In this document: piece by piece, positions 44,413-53,631 of the stretch
Numbering within the stretch: position 1 is the first letter of the stretch
Layout of the letters: every line of letters begins with the position of its first letter
NCBI GenBank assembly: GCA_026390695.1
Contig: JAPLFL010000092.1
Location: forward strand, 1-64,000
Source: Candidatus Kapaibacterium sp.
Lineage (GTDB): Bacteria; Bacteroidota; Ignavibacteria; Kapaibacteriales; UBA2268
Reading direction: 5' to 3'
DNA: 64,000 nt
Notes under the pieces: generated by a model
What the model was told of the DNA's origin: nothing
What the model saw: only the letters and a program-made list of their open reading frames with translations
Databases searched by the model: none
Made by a program: the position numbers and the translations under genes

Positions 44413-44691
44413 ATGAATTATATATTATTTTATAAAACTGTTAATGATTATGTTGTCCGCCGCGCGCCATACCGCGATGAGCATTTATCTTACGCTACTA
44501 AATATTTAAACAGAGGCGAACTCTTGATGGCTGGAACGCTCTCAGAGCCGGTCGATTCGGCTGTTTTGATTTTTAAATGTAAAAATCCTTCCCTTGTTGA
44601 AGAATTTGCAAGTAACGACCCGTATGTAGTTAATGGATTAATTTCTGAGTGGACCATCCGTCCCTGGAATGTTGTTCTGGAGCTAAGATAG
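44413..44691 (+). CDS. YciI-like protein
   Basis: The 92-aa protein has the YCII-related pattern: an N-terminal strand (YILFYKTV), R-x-x-HL in APYRDEHLSYATKYL, a strand with GTLSEPVDSAVLIF, and the DPYVVNGLISEWTIRPW segment with the conserved aspartate and glycine-leucine. YciI-type domains have a ferredoxin-like dimeric fold with a putative His/Asp active site; the E. coli function is unsettled. The stop codon runs directly into a TTATGAG heptamer stretch (tagttatgagttagc). A cupin gene follows 86 bases downstream. Confidence 0.85.
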   Translation: MNYILFYKTVNDYVVRRAPYRDEHLSYATKYLNRGELLMAGTLSEPVDSAVLIFKCKNPSLVEEFASNDPYVVNGLISEWTIRPWNVVLELR

Positions 44692-44777
44692 TTATGAGTT
44701 AGCAATTATGAGTTTTGAGTTATAGATTACGAATTAATATAAAAGTATTGATATTTTTTACAATTTAAAATCAACCA

Positions 44778-45098
44778 TTGACAATTAACAATTTATATAA
44801 AAATATCTCGCAGTTTTTAGCAGATGAACTTTTTGAAACTATTATCAATAATGATTCATTTCATCTTGAGCGAATTGTTTCTGTAGGTCATTCAACGGCT
44901 CTGGAGCAGTGGTATGATCAAGAGAAAACGGAATGGGTGATCTTACTGAAAGGAGCAGCAGGAATACGTTTTGAAGATTCTGATAAAATTTTCGAATTAA
45001 ATCCGGGTGATTATCTACAAATAAATGCTCACTGCAAACACCGAGTGGAGTGGACTTCTCCAGATGAGGAAACAGTATGGCTGGCACTGCATTTTTAG
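44778..45098 (+). CDS. Small cupin-domain protein
   Basis: The 106-aa protein is a single cupin barrel. Cupin motif 1 is represented by WYDQEKTEWVILLKGAAGIRFE, with the usual metal histidines largely replaced, and motif 2 by LNPGDYLQINAHCKHRVEW, with the histidine retained. This matches a small family annotated as cupin domain-containing proteins with no defined substrate. The start is TTG at 44778, because an in-frame stop lies only a few codons upstream and no in-frame ATG occurs before the conserved region. Metal binding may be partial given the missing ligands. Confidence 0.75.
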   Translation: MTINNLYKNISQFLADELFETIINNDSFHLERIVSVGHSTALEQWYDQEKTEWVILLKGAAGIRFEDSDKIFELNPGDYLQINAHCKHRVEWTSPDEETVWLALHF

Positions 45099-45195
45099 TT
45101 AGTAAAGTTGATCGAGTTAATAATATAGATGGTTAATTTTTATTGGAATATGAAAGAATGAATAAAACATTTAAAACTAATTCACTTTATAACTT

Positions 45196-45990
45196 TCAAC
45201 TTATATTAGGCATGGAATATTCGTCGAATACAAATTTAATTGAGAAAAAAATATTTAGAAAAACTGTCAAAATACCTCCCGATAAAATTGAGAGCATAAT
45301 TAATATCTGATATTTTATTGCAAGCGAAGGATCGCTGCCAGCTAATATTTGTCCTGTCATAATGCCGGGTAACCAAATAATTCCTATTGTTGCAGTATTA
45401 GCAACTGACGGCCCGAATGCCGCCTTGAAAGCCTCACTCATAAATGGGAATACTGATTCCTTAATATTTCCACTTAATATCAGATTATATTTATAACGTT
45501 CCATATTCCCTATTAAATTTTTATAGAATGTACGTAATCCAATAATTGAACTTGATAAACAATTACCAATGAAAATACCTGCTATAGGAATAAAAACTCT
45601 CGCATCCAAAGGACTGGACGTATTTAACGAGAAAATAAAAAGCGAAATTCCATACAATGAGCTGATTGCTATTGATAAGATTAATACTCCAATAAATCGC
45701 CTCCATGGCAATTCAGAGCGTTTGGCTGTTGAAAATCCAGCAACTACAATCATTATCAATATCCACAAGAAACTGAGCCATAGCTGATTATATTCAAATA
45801 CAAATTTTAGATAAAAACCTAAAAAAAAGAGCTGCACATACATTCTAAGAATTGCAAATAGCATTGGCTTAAATAATCCTGTTTTGAAATATCTTAAAAT
45901 GAAAACCGGAATTAAAAATATCACCGAATCAATCGCAAGATTCAGCCAATTTATATCTAATGTGTTCATAGCGTGTAAAAAATCTGACAT
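45196..45990 (-). CDS. FetB/UPF0014-family ABC transporter permease
   Basis: The protein has about seven membrane helices and the hallmark loop WLPGIMTGQILAGSDPSLAIKYQI near the C-terminus, as in E. coli FetB (YbbM). It also has IGNCLSSSIIGL and the SELPWRRF loop. FetB acts with the ATPase FetA in iron export and oxidative-stress resistance. No ATPase gene is adjacent, so the partner must be elsewhere, and substrate assignment is by family only. I use the ATG at 45990 (264 aa, normal for the family) instead of the track start at 46086; 45969 is another option. It lies near the heme cluster, which fits a role in iron balance only loosely. Confidence 0.8.
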   Translation of the reverse strand: MSDFLHAMNTLDINWLNLAIDSVIFLIPVFILRYFKTGLFKPMLFAILRMYVQLFFLGFYLKFVFEYNQLWLSFLWILIMIVVAGFSTAKRSELPWRRFIGVLILSIAISSLYGISLFIFSLNTSSPLDARVFIPIAGIFIGNCLSSSIIGLRTFYKNLIGNMERYKYNLILSGNIKESVFPFMSEAFKAAFGPSVANTATIGIIWLPGIMTGQILAGSDPSLAIKYQILIMLSILSGGILTVFLNIFFSIKFVFDEYSMPNIS

Positions 45991-46188
45991 TTGAAAAATC
46001 ATTAAAAATAAATTTACGAATTTTATGTCAAAAATCGCATTATTTCTTATTAATCTGATTTTTTTATATATTAAATTGGAAAACAAATCGTATTTTTGTT
46101 AGTTTGTTCTACTATAATTGAAAAAGTTTTTATATTAAAATCCGAATTAAATAATTAATAATATGTTCAACTGAATTAGGTTGTTTAA

Positions 46189-49100
46189 ATGTCTTATAAG
46201 ATGCATTACAAGGCTTTTGCCGCACTATCGTTTATAGTAACGTTCATTACTTTCGCAATGACAGTTCAGCCCAATGTCCCATTCTGGGACTGCGGTGAGT
46301 TTACTGCTTCTGCAATCTGGCAGCAGGTGCCACACCCGCCGGGTGCTCCTTTGTTTTTGATGATTGGCAGACTTTTCTATTTACTGATTCCGTTTGGTGA
46401 TCCCGGATGGCGTGTAAACATGGTTTCCGTCGTAGCCAGTTCATTCTCAAGTTTCTTTTTATTTCTTATTACTGCCAAAGTAATAGAAGCATTTCGCGGA
46501 AAAGATTATAAATCTCTTGGAGAAGCGCTTGCAGTCTATGGTTCTGCATTTATCGGAGCTATTGCTTTTACATTTTCGGATACTAATTGGTTTAATTCAG
46601 TTGAATCCGAAGTTTATGCAAGTTCGACAGTATTTGTTGCTTTTATTATTTGGTTAATCATGCGTTGGTATGAAGAATTTGATAAACCTGGACATGAACG
46701 CTATGTTTTGGTGATTGTATATTTCATCGGATTATCTTCCGGAGTGCATCTACTCAGTATTTTAACAATATTTTCATTTGTAACTCTCGTTTATTATAAA
46801 AAATATCGCTATACTTTGCCAACCTTTCTATTAACAGGAATTGTAGGTGTAGTTATTTTTATTGCAATTTACCCGGGTATAATTAAATGGCTCCCAGCAA
46901 TGCTTGCTTCACACATGCCATTTAGAAATGATTGCCGAGAATACTTAGTTGAAAATGAACCTTTTGTAAAAGTCATGGCTATCGGATTTATTTTATTAGC
47001 CGCTCTCGGTCTTGTAATCGGCTTTATTAAAAAAATTCACTTCCTTAACTTAGTTTGTTTATCATTTTTATTAGTCATCGTAGGATATAGCACATATACC
47101 CAAGTTTTAATACGCTCACATGCTAATCCGCCAATGAATGAAAACGAACCTAAGAATTTTTATAAATTAGCGGCTTATCTCGGTCGTGAACAATATGGTG
47201 ATGCTCCAACTTGGCCGCGTCGTTACCAGCGCGATCAGGAATTTATTGCTCATTACAATGAAGTAGTAAACGGAAATTCAAGAGATTCTTTATATGGTTC
47301 TTGGCATGAGCCCTCACAGGTTATTGTTCATTGCAAAGAAGGTGACGGTCGTGATTATAAATTTAAAAATGTCAATACTCTTGCCGAGTTGAAATATCTT
47401 TGGAAATATCAGATTGACCATATGTTCCTTAGGTATATGTTCTGGAATTATGTTGGAAGAGTAAGCGATGTGCAAGATGCCGAATCTGCATTTTTATCAA
47501 CTAAAAATAGTAAGGACGTCGAAGCTTTGAATTTCAATTCAGGCTACGCTTCCGAATTCCCTGTTAGATTTTTTGCAATTCCACTTCTCTTCGGTATTTT
47601 CGGATTAATTTTCCATTTCTATCGCGATCCTAAAATGGCATTTGTTTATCTTGTTATGTTTTTCGTCATGGGTGCCTTGGCAGCATTCGCACAAAATCAA
47701 CAAAATCCTCAGCCAAGAGAGAGAGATTATTTCTATTGCGGCGCATTCCTTGTCTGGTGCTTGTGGATTGGAATGGGTGCTTTTGGGATAATTGAATGGC
47801 TGACAAAACAGAAATTCCAAACAGCAATGACAAGCGGATTAATAACATTATCACTTATTGTTGTCCCTATCAATATGGCAGTTGGCGGTTGGAAAATTCA
47901 TAGTCGCGCTGGGAATTACATTCCTTTCGATTATTCTTATAACATTCTCCAAAGTGTGGAGCAAGATGCAATTTTATTTACAAACGGTGATAATGATACT
48001 TTCCCTCTCTGGTATTTACAGGATGTGGAAGGTGTGCGACGCGATGTAAGAATTGTTAATCTGAGCCTTGCTAACACTCTGACTTATGTCGATCAGCTCA
48101 AAAATCGCTCACCTTGGGGGGCAAAGGCTATTCCTCTGAGTTTTGCAGACGATTCTCTGCAAGTAGAAGACGAAGCTTCTGAAAAAGCATTAAGATATGA
48201 TTATTCTCCTCCACAAAAGATTTCCATAAGTGTTGATAAAGCTATTTTAGCAAAATATACCAAAGACCCAGATGTTATCAATAAAGGCGTTTTTGAGTGG
48301 ACTTTTACCGGAAAACAGATGGGTAAAAATAAAACCGGTGATGCCGTTCATTTATTTATGGTACGCGATAAAGTTGTTGCCGACATTCTAAAACAAATTA
48401 GATTTACTCGTCCCGTATATTATTCTGCTACCGTTGGACCGGATGCTTTTTGCGGTTTAGAACCTTTCTTCCGTGCCGAAGGTATGGCAATGCGTATTTG
48501 TCCTGTCCCTCAAAACAATGGAAAAGGAAATTCTGTCGATGCAGAAATCATGGACAAATGTTTTTCTAATATTGATAACTCTGATAATTTCTCAAAAGAA
48601 TTTAAATACGGATTCAAATTCAGAAATCTTAATAATATGGGAATATATTATGACGAAGTTCATCGAAGATTGATGAGAAGCTACCGTTCAAAATTCATGG
48701 ATTATGCCGATTATCTTATGAATAAGGAAAAAAATCCGCAAAAAGCAATTCAAATCATTGATAAGATGAATGAAATGATTTCCCCCACTCAATTTCCGCT
48801 CACCTTTGAGTTTGAACATAAACTTGCTCGCTTCTATAAAAACGCCGGTAATATGGAAAAAGCTAAAGATTTCGCACAATTAGGAATAAATACCTGCACA
48901 AAGATCATCGAGAGCGATAATATTATGCGCGAGTACGTTGAATATGAAGTAATGGGAAGATATTACGGGCCTTATCGCACTTGTTCTTACCTCTATGAAA
49001 TGTTAGGCGATTATAATAACGCAAGAAACGTGCTCGCTAAGTTCGATGAGCTTTGCATTTCATATCTAAAATCAAGTCAGGGACAAAATTATGCGCAAAC

Positions 49101-49362
49101 TATCTATGAAAACATATTCGATGTTAGAATGAACATCGATAATTTGAAAATTACCGAAGCCAAAGCTTCTAAAGGTAATGACGCTGCTTTAGCATTGGCA
49201 AAACAAATGAAACAACAGTATGATTCATTAAATGTAAATGATGAAATTCAGATGGGATTAAAAGCTCAGTTGTCCATGATGTTGGATCGTAAGATTTTAG
49301 AGCTGCAAGGTAAAGTCGATACCTCCGCTTATGCTAAAATGATGCAGGAAGCCATCGAATAG
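46189..49362 (+). CDS. DUF2723 membrane protein (TMEM260-like O-mannosyltransferase family) with TPR-like C-terminal region
   Basis: The 1057-aa protein starts with the DUF2723 signature NVPFWDCGEFTASAIWQQVPHPPGAPLF (about 29-56). About ten membrane helices follow over the first 560 residues. A periplasmic domain with TNGDNDTFPLWYLQDVEGVRRDV (about 600) comes next, and a helical TPR-like tail from about 850. WDCGEF resembles the first-loop acidic motif of GT-C glycosyltransferases. The human relative TMEM260 O-mannosylates extracellular IPT domains. That activity is established for the human protein only; here it is inference. The gene stands alone on the plus strand and its stop is followed directly by heptamer repeats. 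Confidence 0.85.
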   Translation: MSYKMHYKAFAALSFIVTFITFAMTVQPNVPFWDCGEFTASAIWQQVPHPPGAPLFLMIGRLFYLLIPFGDPGWRVNMVSVVASSFSSFFLFLITAKVIEAFRGKDYKSLGEALAVYGSAFIGAIAFTFSDTNWFNSVESEVYASSTVFVAFIIWLIMRWYEEFDKPGHERYVLVIVYFIGLSSGVHLLSILTIFSFVTLVYYKKYRYTLPTFLLTGIVGVVIFIAIYPGIIKWLPAMLASHMPFRNDCREYLVENEPFVKVMAIGFILLAALGLVIGFIKKIHFLNLVCLSFLLVIVGYSTYTQVLIRSHANPPMNENEPKNFYKLAAYLGREQYGDAPTWPRRYQRDQEFIAHYNEVVNGNSRDSLYGSWHEPSQVIVHCKEGDGRDYKFKNVNTLAELKYLWKYQIDHMFLRYMFWNYVGRVSDVQDAESAFLSTKNSKDVEALNFNSGYASEFPVRFFAIPLLFGIFGLIFHFYRDPKMAFVYLVMFFVMGALAAFAQNQQNPQPRERDYFYCGAFLVWCLWIGMGAFGIIEWLTKQKFQTAMTSGLITLSLIVVPINMAVGGWKIHSRAGNYIPFDYSYNILQSVEQDAILFTNGDNDTFPLWYLQDVEGVRRDVRIVNLSLANTLTYVDQLKNRSPWGAKAIPLSFADDSLQVEDEASEKALRYDYSPPQKISISVDKAILAKYTKDPDVINKGVFEWTFTGKQMGKNKTGDAVHLFMVRDKVVADILKQIRFTRPVYYSATVGPDAFCGLEPFFRAEGMAMRICPVPQNNGKGNSVDAEIMDKCFSNIDNSDNFSKEFKYGFKFRNLNNMGIYYDEVHRRLMRSYRSKFMDYADYLMNKEKNPQKAIQIIDKMNEMISPTQFPLTFEFEHKLARFYKNAGNMEKAKDFAQLGINTCTKIIESDNIMREYVEYEVMGRYYGPYRTCSYLYEMLGDYNNARNVLAKFDELCISYLKSSQGQNYAQTIYENIFDVRMNIDNLKITEAKASKGNDAALALAKQMKQQYDSLNVNDEIQMGLKAQLSMMLDRKILELQGKVDTSAYAKMMQEAIE

Positions 49363-49604
49363 TTATGAGTTTTGAGTTATCAATGATAAGTTATACGTTA
49401 TAAAATAGAGCTTATTTGTTTATAAAACTGGTCACAAATTAAATTATGTGACCAGTTTTTCTTTAAATAAATCAATTAGTTTAAAATATTCGTCGTCAAT
49501 AAGTCAAAAGAATCTATTTTTCAAAAATAATAACTCATTACTTCTAATTCATAACTCATTACTTCTAATTCATAACTCATTACTTCTAATTCATAACTCA
49601 TTAC
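49360..49604. repeat. Heptamer repeats between two convergent genes
   Basis: At the left, tagttatgagttttgagttat begins at the DUF2723 stop. At the right (about 49530-49604) there are about 3.5 copies of taactcattacttctaattca, a 21-bp unit made of three heptamers. These read on the minus strand as ttatgag/ttatgaa heptamers starting right at the stop of the 49605 gene. So both convergent genes end in the same repeat family, in their own orientation. The track ORF at 49448-49783 is a read-through artefact. Confidence 0.85.
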
Positions 49605-50828
49605 TTACGTCGGATCTACCGGAACATCCACAAAAATCGCCGTACTTGCCGAACTTTCACGGTAATCATTCACCGCAATCAAGTAATAATAGTATCTCTT
49701 GTTCTCAACTGATACATCAGAATACGTATTTGTGCTCGCAAGCTCCAAATATGAATATGTACCAGCAGGCGATCCAACCGTAACGATGCTTCTGTAAACT
49801 TTATATCTCGTCGCCCCCGCAACAACATCCCAATTCAGATTAATAATAAGCGGCGGAGTTGCTCCAGATAAGCCAATAGCTAAATTAGACGGCGCCGAAA
49901 GCGAATCATAATACGCAAATACCAATTCAGTGGCGAAATCTCCAAATCCACCCGAGTTTCTTGCACGAATACGGTATTGCTTTGTCACACCAGATTCAGG
50001 AATATATATAAATGTTGTCGCCGTATCCGAATAAATCTCCATCCATTCAGTTCCATTTAAGCTGATTTCAATCTGATAACTCGTTGCATTCGTTACAGCA
50101 TCCCATGAAAACGTATTTGAAGTGAAATTATAGGCAAAATTAGCCGGAGCTGTCAAACTACCGCCTCCACCACCCGATGGATACAATAAATAAAACTCAA
50201 TTTTTGCCGGAGAATCCTTGAAAATCAATTTAGACATGTTACTAATCTTAACCATCGTGTCCCAAATCTTGTTAAATGCGACCGCACGCTCCTCTGATCT
50301 CGTAAAAGAATGACGAATATAGTCCTGCTGTTCGTTAATATTGTCAGTTAATTCCGTTGCAATCGTATCAAGTAGCGTAATATCGGTTTGAAGGAAGCCC
50401 GATGCAATTAAATCTGCCTTATATGTCGTAGAATTTGCCGTCAGATAGGAACTACTCAGCAGATTTGCCATTTTTTGAGGGACTTTTCTCGATTTTTCAT
50501 ATTGATTATTGCCAAAAGCCAATAATTTTACGTCCGAATCCGGCCACGCAAAGCCAACATAGAGCAACAGCTTCTGATATTGTGCACGCGCAGTCTCCAT
50601 AATTGCTTCAACTTCGGCTGTAATCACCGCTTGTTGATTCAAATCATCATCATTAGTCGGAATAGCGTCAGCTGCTTCGATATCATCAAGGAAATCGGCA
50701 GCAAAAGGCGAAGCAAACATTGGTGATGCAGCAGTAAAAGCTGTTTGATCTACTACCAACTCACTTTGAAATAAGTAAGCCTGAGTTAAACATGCATCAA
50801 ACGATTTGTTAAATTTTTTAGTAATCAT
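49605..50828 (-). CDS. Array-associated helical family protein with two fibronectin type III domains
   Basis: From the ATG at 50828 (GGAG 6 bases upstream; the track start is a TTG) the protein is 407 aa. Residues 1-210 are helical and distantly align with the 42437 and 61380 genes: DQTAFT, a long helical stretch, then ISNMSKLIFKDSPAKIEFYLLYP matching GKIIWEDVSPAKYNDYIIYG. A Gly-rich linker (PSGGGGGSL) joins two FN3 domains (about 220-305 and 310-407; APANFAYNF, TSYQIEISLNG, TKQYRIRARNSGG; RYKVYRSI, YYYLIAVND). There is no signal peptide, although FN3 domains are usually extracellular. A nine-unit 21-bp array lies about 90 bases upstream. Function is unknown. Confidence 0.8.
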   Translation of the reverse strand: MITKKFNKSFDACLTQAYLFQSELVVDQTAFTAASPMFASPFAADFLDDIEAADAIPTNDDDLNQQAVITAEVEAIMETARAQYQKLLLYVGFAWPDSDVKLLAFGNNQYEKSRKVPQKMANLLSSSYLTANSTTYKADLIASGFLQTDITLLDTIATELTDNINEQQDYIRHSFTRSEERAVAFNKIWDTMVKISNMSKLIFKDSPAKIEFYLLYPSGGGGGSLTAPANFAYNFTSNTFSWDAVTNATSYQIEISLNGTEWMEIYSDTATTFIYIPESGVTKQYRIRARNSGGFGDFATELVFAYYDSLSAPSNLAIGLSGATPPLIINLNWDVVAGATRYKVYRSIVTVGSPAGTYSYLELASTNTYSDVSVENKRYYYYLIAVNDYRESSASTAIFVDVPVDPT

Positions 50829-50920
50829 AAAAAACTCCAATAATGGTAAATAAGAATAAATTTAATTAAAATTATAAAAGCATAAAAACAAAAAATTCTT
50901 GGAATATAGCCATAGAAACA

Positions 50921-51109
50921 GCGGATTTTGCTTATAATATGGCGGACGTTTCATAAAATATGGCGGAGAACGCATAAAATATGGCGGAGAACGCATAAAA
51001 TACGGCGGAGAACTCTTAAAATATGGCGGACGAACCATAAAATATGGCGGACAACGCATAAAATATGGCGGACGATTCATAAAATATAGCGGATATTGCA
51101 TAAAATATG
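50921..51109. repeat. 21-bp tandem array, nine units in one orientation
   Basis: Nine units (type gcggagaacgcataaaatat plus g) start at 50921 and repeat every 21 bp with substitutions mainly in positions 6-12. The GCGGA and TAAAATATG parts are nearly invariant. Unlike the other gene-linked arrays there is no inverted half. Minus-strand frames read as PPYFMRS-type heptapeptides, which I do not treat as coding. The rest of the 50829-51264 gap is AT-rich and empty. Confidence 0.92.
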
Positions 51110-51264
51110 TATTTGTTAATGATTCCGGCAATATTTATTATTAATAATCTTTTTATATATCTTGTTCAATGCTTTATCAGAAATATTCCAAAGCATTTTT
51201 CTTTAGATATAATATATGATATTCGTGTGATAAATTATCAAAGAACGATTTATTTCTCTTTTTT

Positions 51265-52161
51265 CTATTTGACTAATCTTTTGAAATCTGAGTCTGACCA
51301 ATATGCTTTAAAATCCTCATCTTTTCTGGCTTTTGCCTTGCATTCTATATCTCTATTGATTGCTTCTTTTAAATCTGACAACATATTTTCTTTATTGTCT
51401 AATAATGAATATGAACATGCTCGATTATAATACGCATTGATGCAATTTGGATTTATTCTTAATGCTTCTGATGAGCAATATATTGAATCTATATATTTAT
51501 TTAACTTATTTAGTGCGAAAGCTTTATTTGTCCATGCCTGATAATACACTCTATTCATTTTAATGACGTGATTAAAATTTGTAATAGCTTCTTCATATTT
51601 ACCTATTATGTTTAATGCGTAACCTTTATTGTCATAAGTTTGTAAATATTTGGGCTTTATTTCTATTGCTTTATCAAATGATTTTATAGCTTCTTCTATA
51701 TTTTCCATTCTGACTAAAATAAATCCTCTTAAATCGTGTGCTTGATAGAAATCTGGCTTCAATTTGATAACAGTATCGAAGCATTTTAGAGCAGTTTCAT
51801 AATGTCTAAGGTTTGTTAAAATATATCCTTTATGATTTATTGCTTCTGTGTAATCGGGTTTAATCATTAGCGCCTGATTAAAGCATTCTACGGCTTTATC
51901 AAACTGTTTATATTTGCCTTGTACTAATCCTTGATACATCCATGCCTGATGACACTCTTCTATTATATTTATTGATTTCCTAAAATACTCCATTGCTTTA
52001 TCATAATTCCTTTTATTATATAATTCAACTCCTCTTTTCATCCATTTATTGTATATAAAATTTGAATTGAGTTCATTTCCAGTTTTATCTGTCAGATATC
52101 CGGGATTAAGATATTCATTTATGATGAATGAATTTTTATCTGATTTTATATCCATATCCAT
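51265..52161 (-). CDS. TPR-repeat protein
   Basis: The 298-aa protein has about seven consecutive 34-residue TPR motifs from about residue 30 to 270 (WMYQGLVQGKYKQFDKAVECFNQAL and similar, YDNKGYALNIIGKYEEAI). There is no signal peptide or membrane helix, so a cytoplasmic scaffold role is likely, partner unknown. AGGAG lies 3 bases before the first ATG and 9 bases before the second (52155), so translation may start at either. It is followed on the same strand by the array and the FN3-containing family gene and preceded by an orphan histidine kinase. Confidence 0.85.
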   Translation of the reverse strand: MDMDIKSDKNSFIINEYLNPGYLTDKTGNELNSNFIYNKWMKRGVELYNKRNYDKAMEYFRKSINIIEECHQAWMYQGLVQGKYKQFDKAVECFNQALMIKPDYTEAINHKGYILTNLRHYETALKCFDTVIKLKPDFYQAHDLRGFILVRMENIEEAIKSFDKAIEIKPKYLQTYDNKGYALNIIGKYEEAITNFNHVIKMNRVYYQAWTNKAFALNKLNKYIDSIYCSSEALRINPNCINAYYNRACSYSLLDNKENMLSDLKEAINRDIECKAKARKDEDFKAYWSDSDFKRLVK

Positions 52162-52335
52162 TTTCTCCTATCAGATATTCATTTAATCGGCATCTATGGC
52201 ATCTATCATCAAATTAAATATCTGATGATTTGAAATATACGAGTTGCGATTGATTGAATTTCTTCATTTTTATTAGGTTTCTACTTTATGGTAACGAGTT
52301 TGTATGTATTTTTATTTCTAAATTAATATTAATTT

Positions 52336-53631
52336 CTAATTAGTCTTCGGTAGTGTAAAATAAAATGTTGTCCCATTTCCTTCTTCGCTCTCTACCCAGA
52401 TATTTCCGCCATGTTTTTCGATAAAATCCTTGCATAGAATTAATCCAAGTCCGGTACTTGGCTCATTTTCTGTTCCTGGACGGGAAACTTTTTGATCTAA
52501 TAGGAATAATTTACCGATTGTTTCGGCATCGATTCCAATTCCAGAGTCTTTGACGTAAATGCAATCATTAGTTTTCTGGTTTTGATCAATGAAATCTTTA
52601 ATTCCTATCTCAATATTCCCGCCTCTTGGAGTGAATTTGATTGCATTGGAAATCAAATTCCTTAATACGGTATTAAGCATGGGAATATCTGCGGTAACTT
52701 GTGCACCTTCGTAGATATTGTCAATAAATTTTATCTCCTTTTGTTTGGCAAATTCACCGACAATGCCTAAATTTTGTTTAACGATGAAGGTTAGCATGCA
52801 AAGTTCGGGATTAAATGCGACGGAACCCTTTTGCATTCTCGCCCATTCTAATAAATTTTCCAAGAGTTTGAACAAATTATTTGCGGATTCGTGCATATTT
52901 TTGCCAAGTTCCTGCACTTCTTTTAAAGTTAAATCCTGATATTCTTCAGCAATGATTTTTGATAGACCCAAAAACCCGTTGAATGGGCCTTTTAAATCGT
53001 GTGCAATGATAGAGAAGAACTTATCTTTTTCGGAATTTATCTTTTCTAACTTCTCTTTCGTTATTGATAATTCATAGATGAGTGAATTTTTTTCAAATAA
53101 ACTTTGTTCGATCATTTCTTTGGAATCATTTAGGTTCTCGATGAGTTCAAATTGTTCAATTTCGGCTTCTATTCTTTCGCTTATATCAAAAAATGAGACG
53201 ACGGAGCCGTTTATTTTTTCATTATCAATCAATGGCATGGCAACGAAATCAACATAGAAGCCGGTTCCGTCCTTTCGCCAGAAATAAGATTCGCCTCGGT
53301 AGGTATTTCCGGTTTTGAAGGATTCATATATTGGGCATTCTTCGCGAGGGAAATGACTTCCATCGGGATAAGTGTGGTGCCACAGTGTATGAGAAGGCTT
53401 TCCGATAAGCTCATCGATTTCATAACCGAGCATAGCTGCACCTTTTGGATTGACGAATGTATGTTTTCCCTGAACATCGAGTCCAAAGATTCCTTCTCCG
53501 GCGCATTCAAGGATAGTTTTCAAATGTGTGCAGAATTTTAATTCATCATTTGATTTTTTGAGAGAATCATTTTCTTTTCTCAAGTTCTCTAATTCTTGAT
53601 AAAGTTCATTTTTGTCATCTGATTGAGTCAT
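52336..53631 (-). CDS. Soluble PAS-domain sensor histidine kinase
   Basis: The 431-aa protein begins with a coiled coil (1-33) and a PAS/PAC domain (about 35-158, FVNPKGAAMLGYEIDELIGK ... VSFFDISERIEAE). A linker helix leads to a HisKA domain with the phospho-acceptor H211 in FSIIAHDLKGPFNGF. A HATPase domain follows: N box NLISNAIKFTPRGG, G1 DSGIGI, G2 GLGLILC. It has no membrane helix or signal peptide and so senses an internal cue. No response regulator gene is adjacent, making it an orphan kinase. The downstream TPR gene starts about 175 bases away. Confidence 0.92.
   Translation of the reverse strand: MTQSDDKNELYQELENLRKENDSLKKSNDELKFCTHLKTILECAGEGIFGLDVQGKHTFVNPKGAAMLGYEIDELIGKPSHTLWHHTYPDGSHFPREECPIYESFKTGNTYRGESYFWRKDGTGFYVDFVAMPLIDNEKINGSVVSFFDISERIEAEIEQFELIENLNDSKEMIEQSLFEKNSLIYELSITKEKLEKINSEKDKFFSIIAHDLKGPFNGFLGLSKIIAEEYQDLTLKEVQELGKNMHESANNLFKLLENLLEWARMQKGSVAFNPELCMLTFIVKQNLGIVGEFAKQKEIKFIDNIYEGAQVTADIPMLNTVLRNLISNAIKFTPRGGNIEIGIKDFIDQNQKTNDCIYVKDSGIGIDAETIGKLFLLDQKVSRPGTENEPSTGLGLILCKDFIEKHGGNIWVESEEGNGTTFYFTLPKTN

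Noticed and set aside
52790-52815. LCMLT motif inside the histidine kinase as another family member
   Set aside because: The match is five residues within a well-defined kinase linker; the rest of the family pattern is absent and there is no array.
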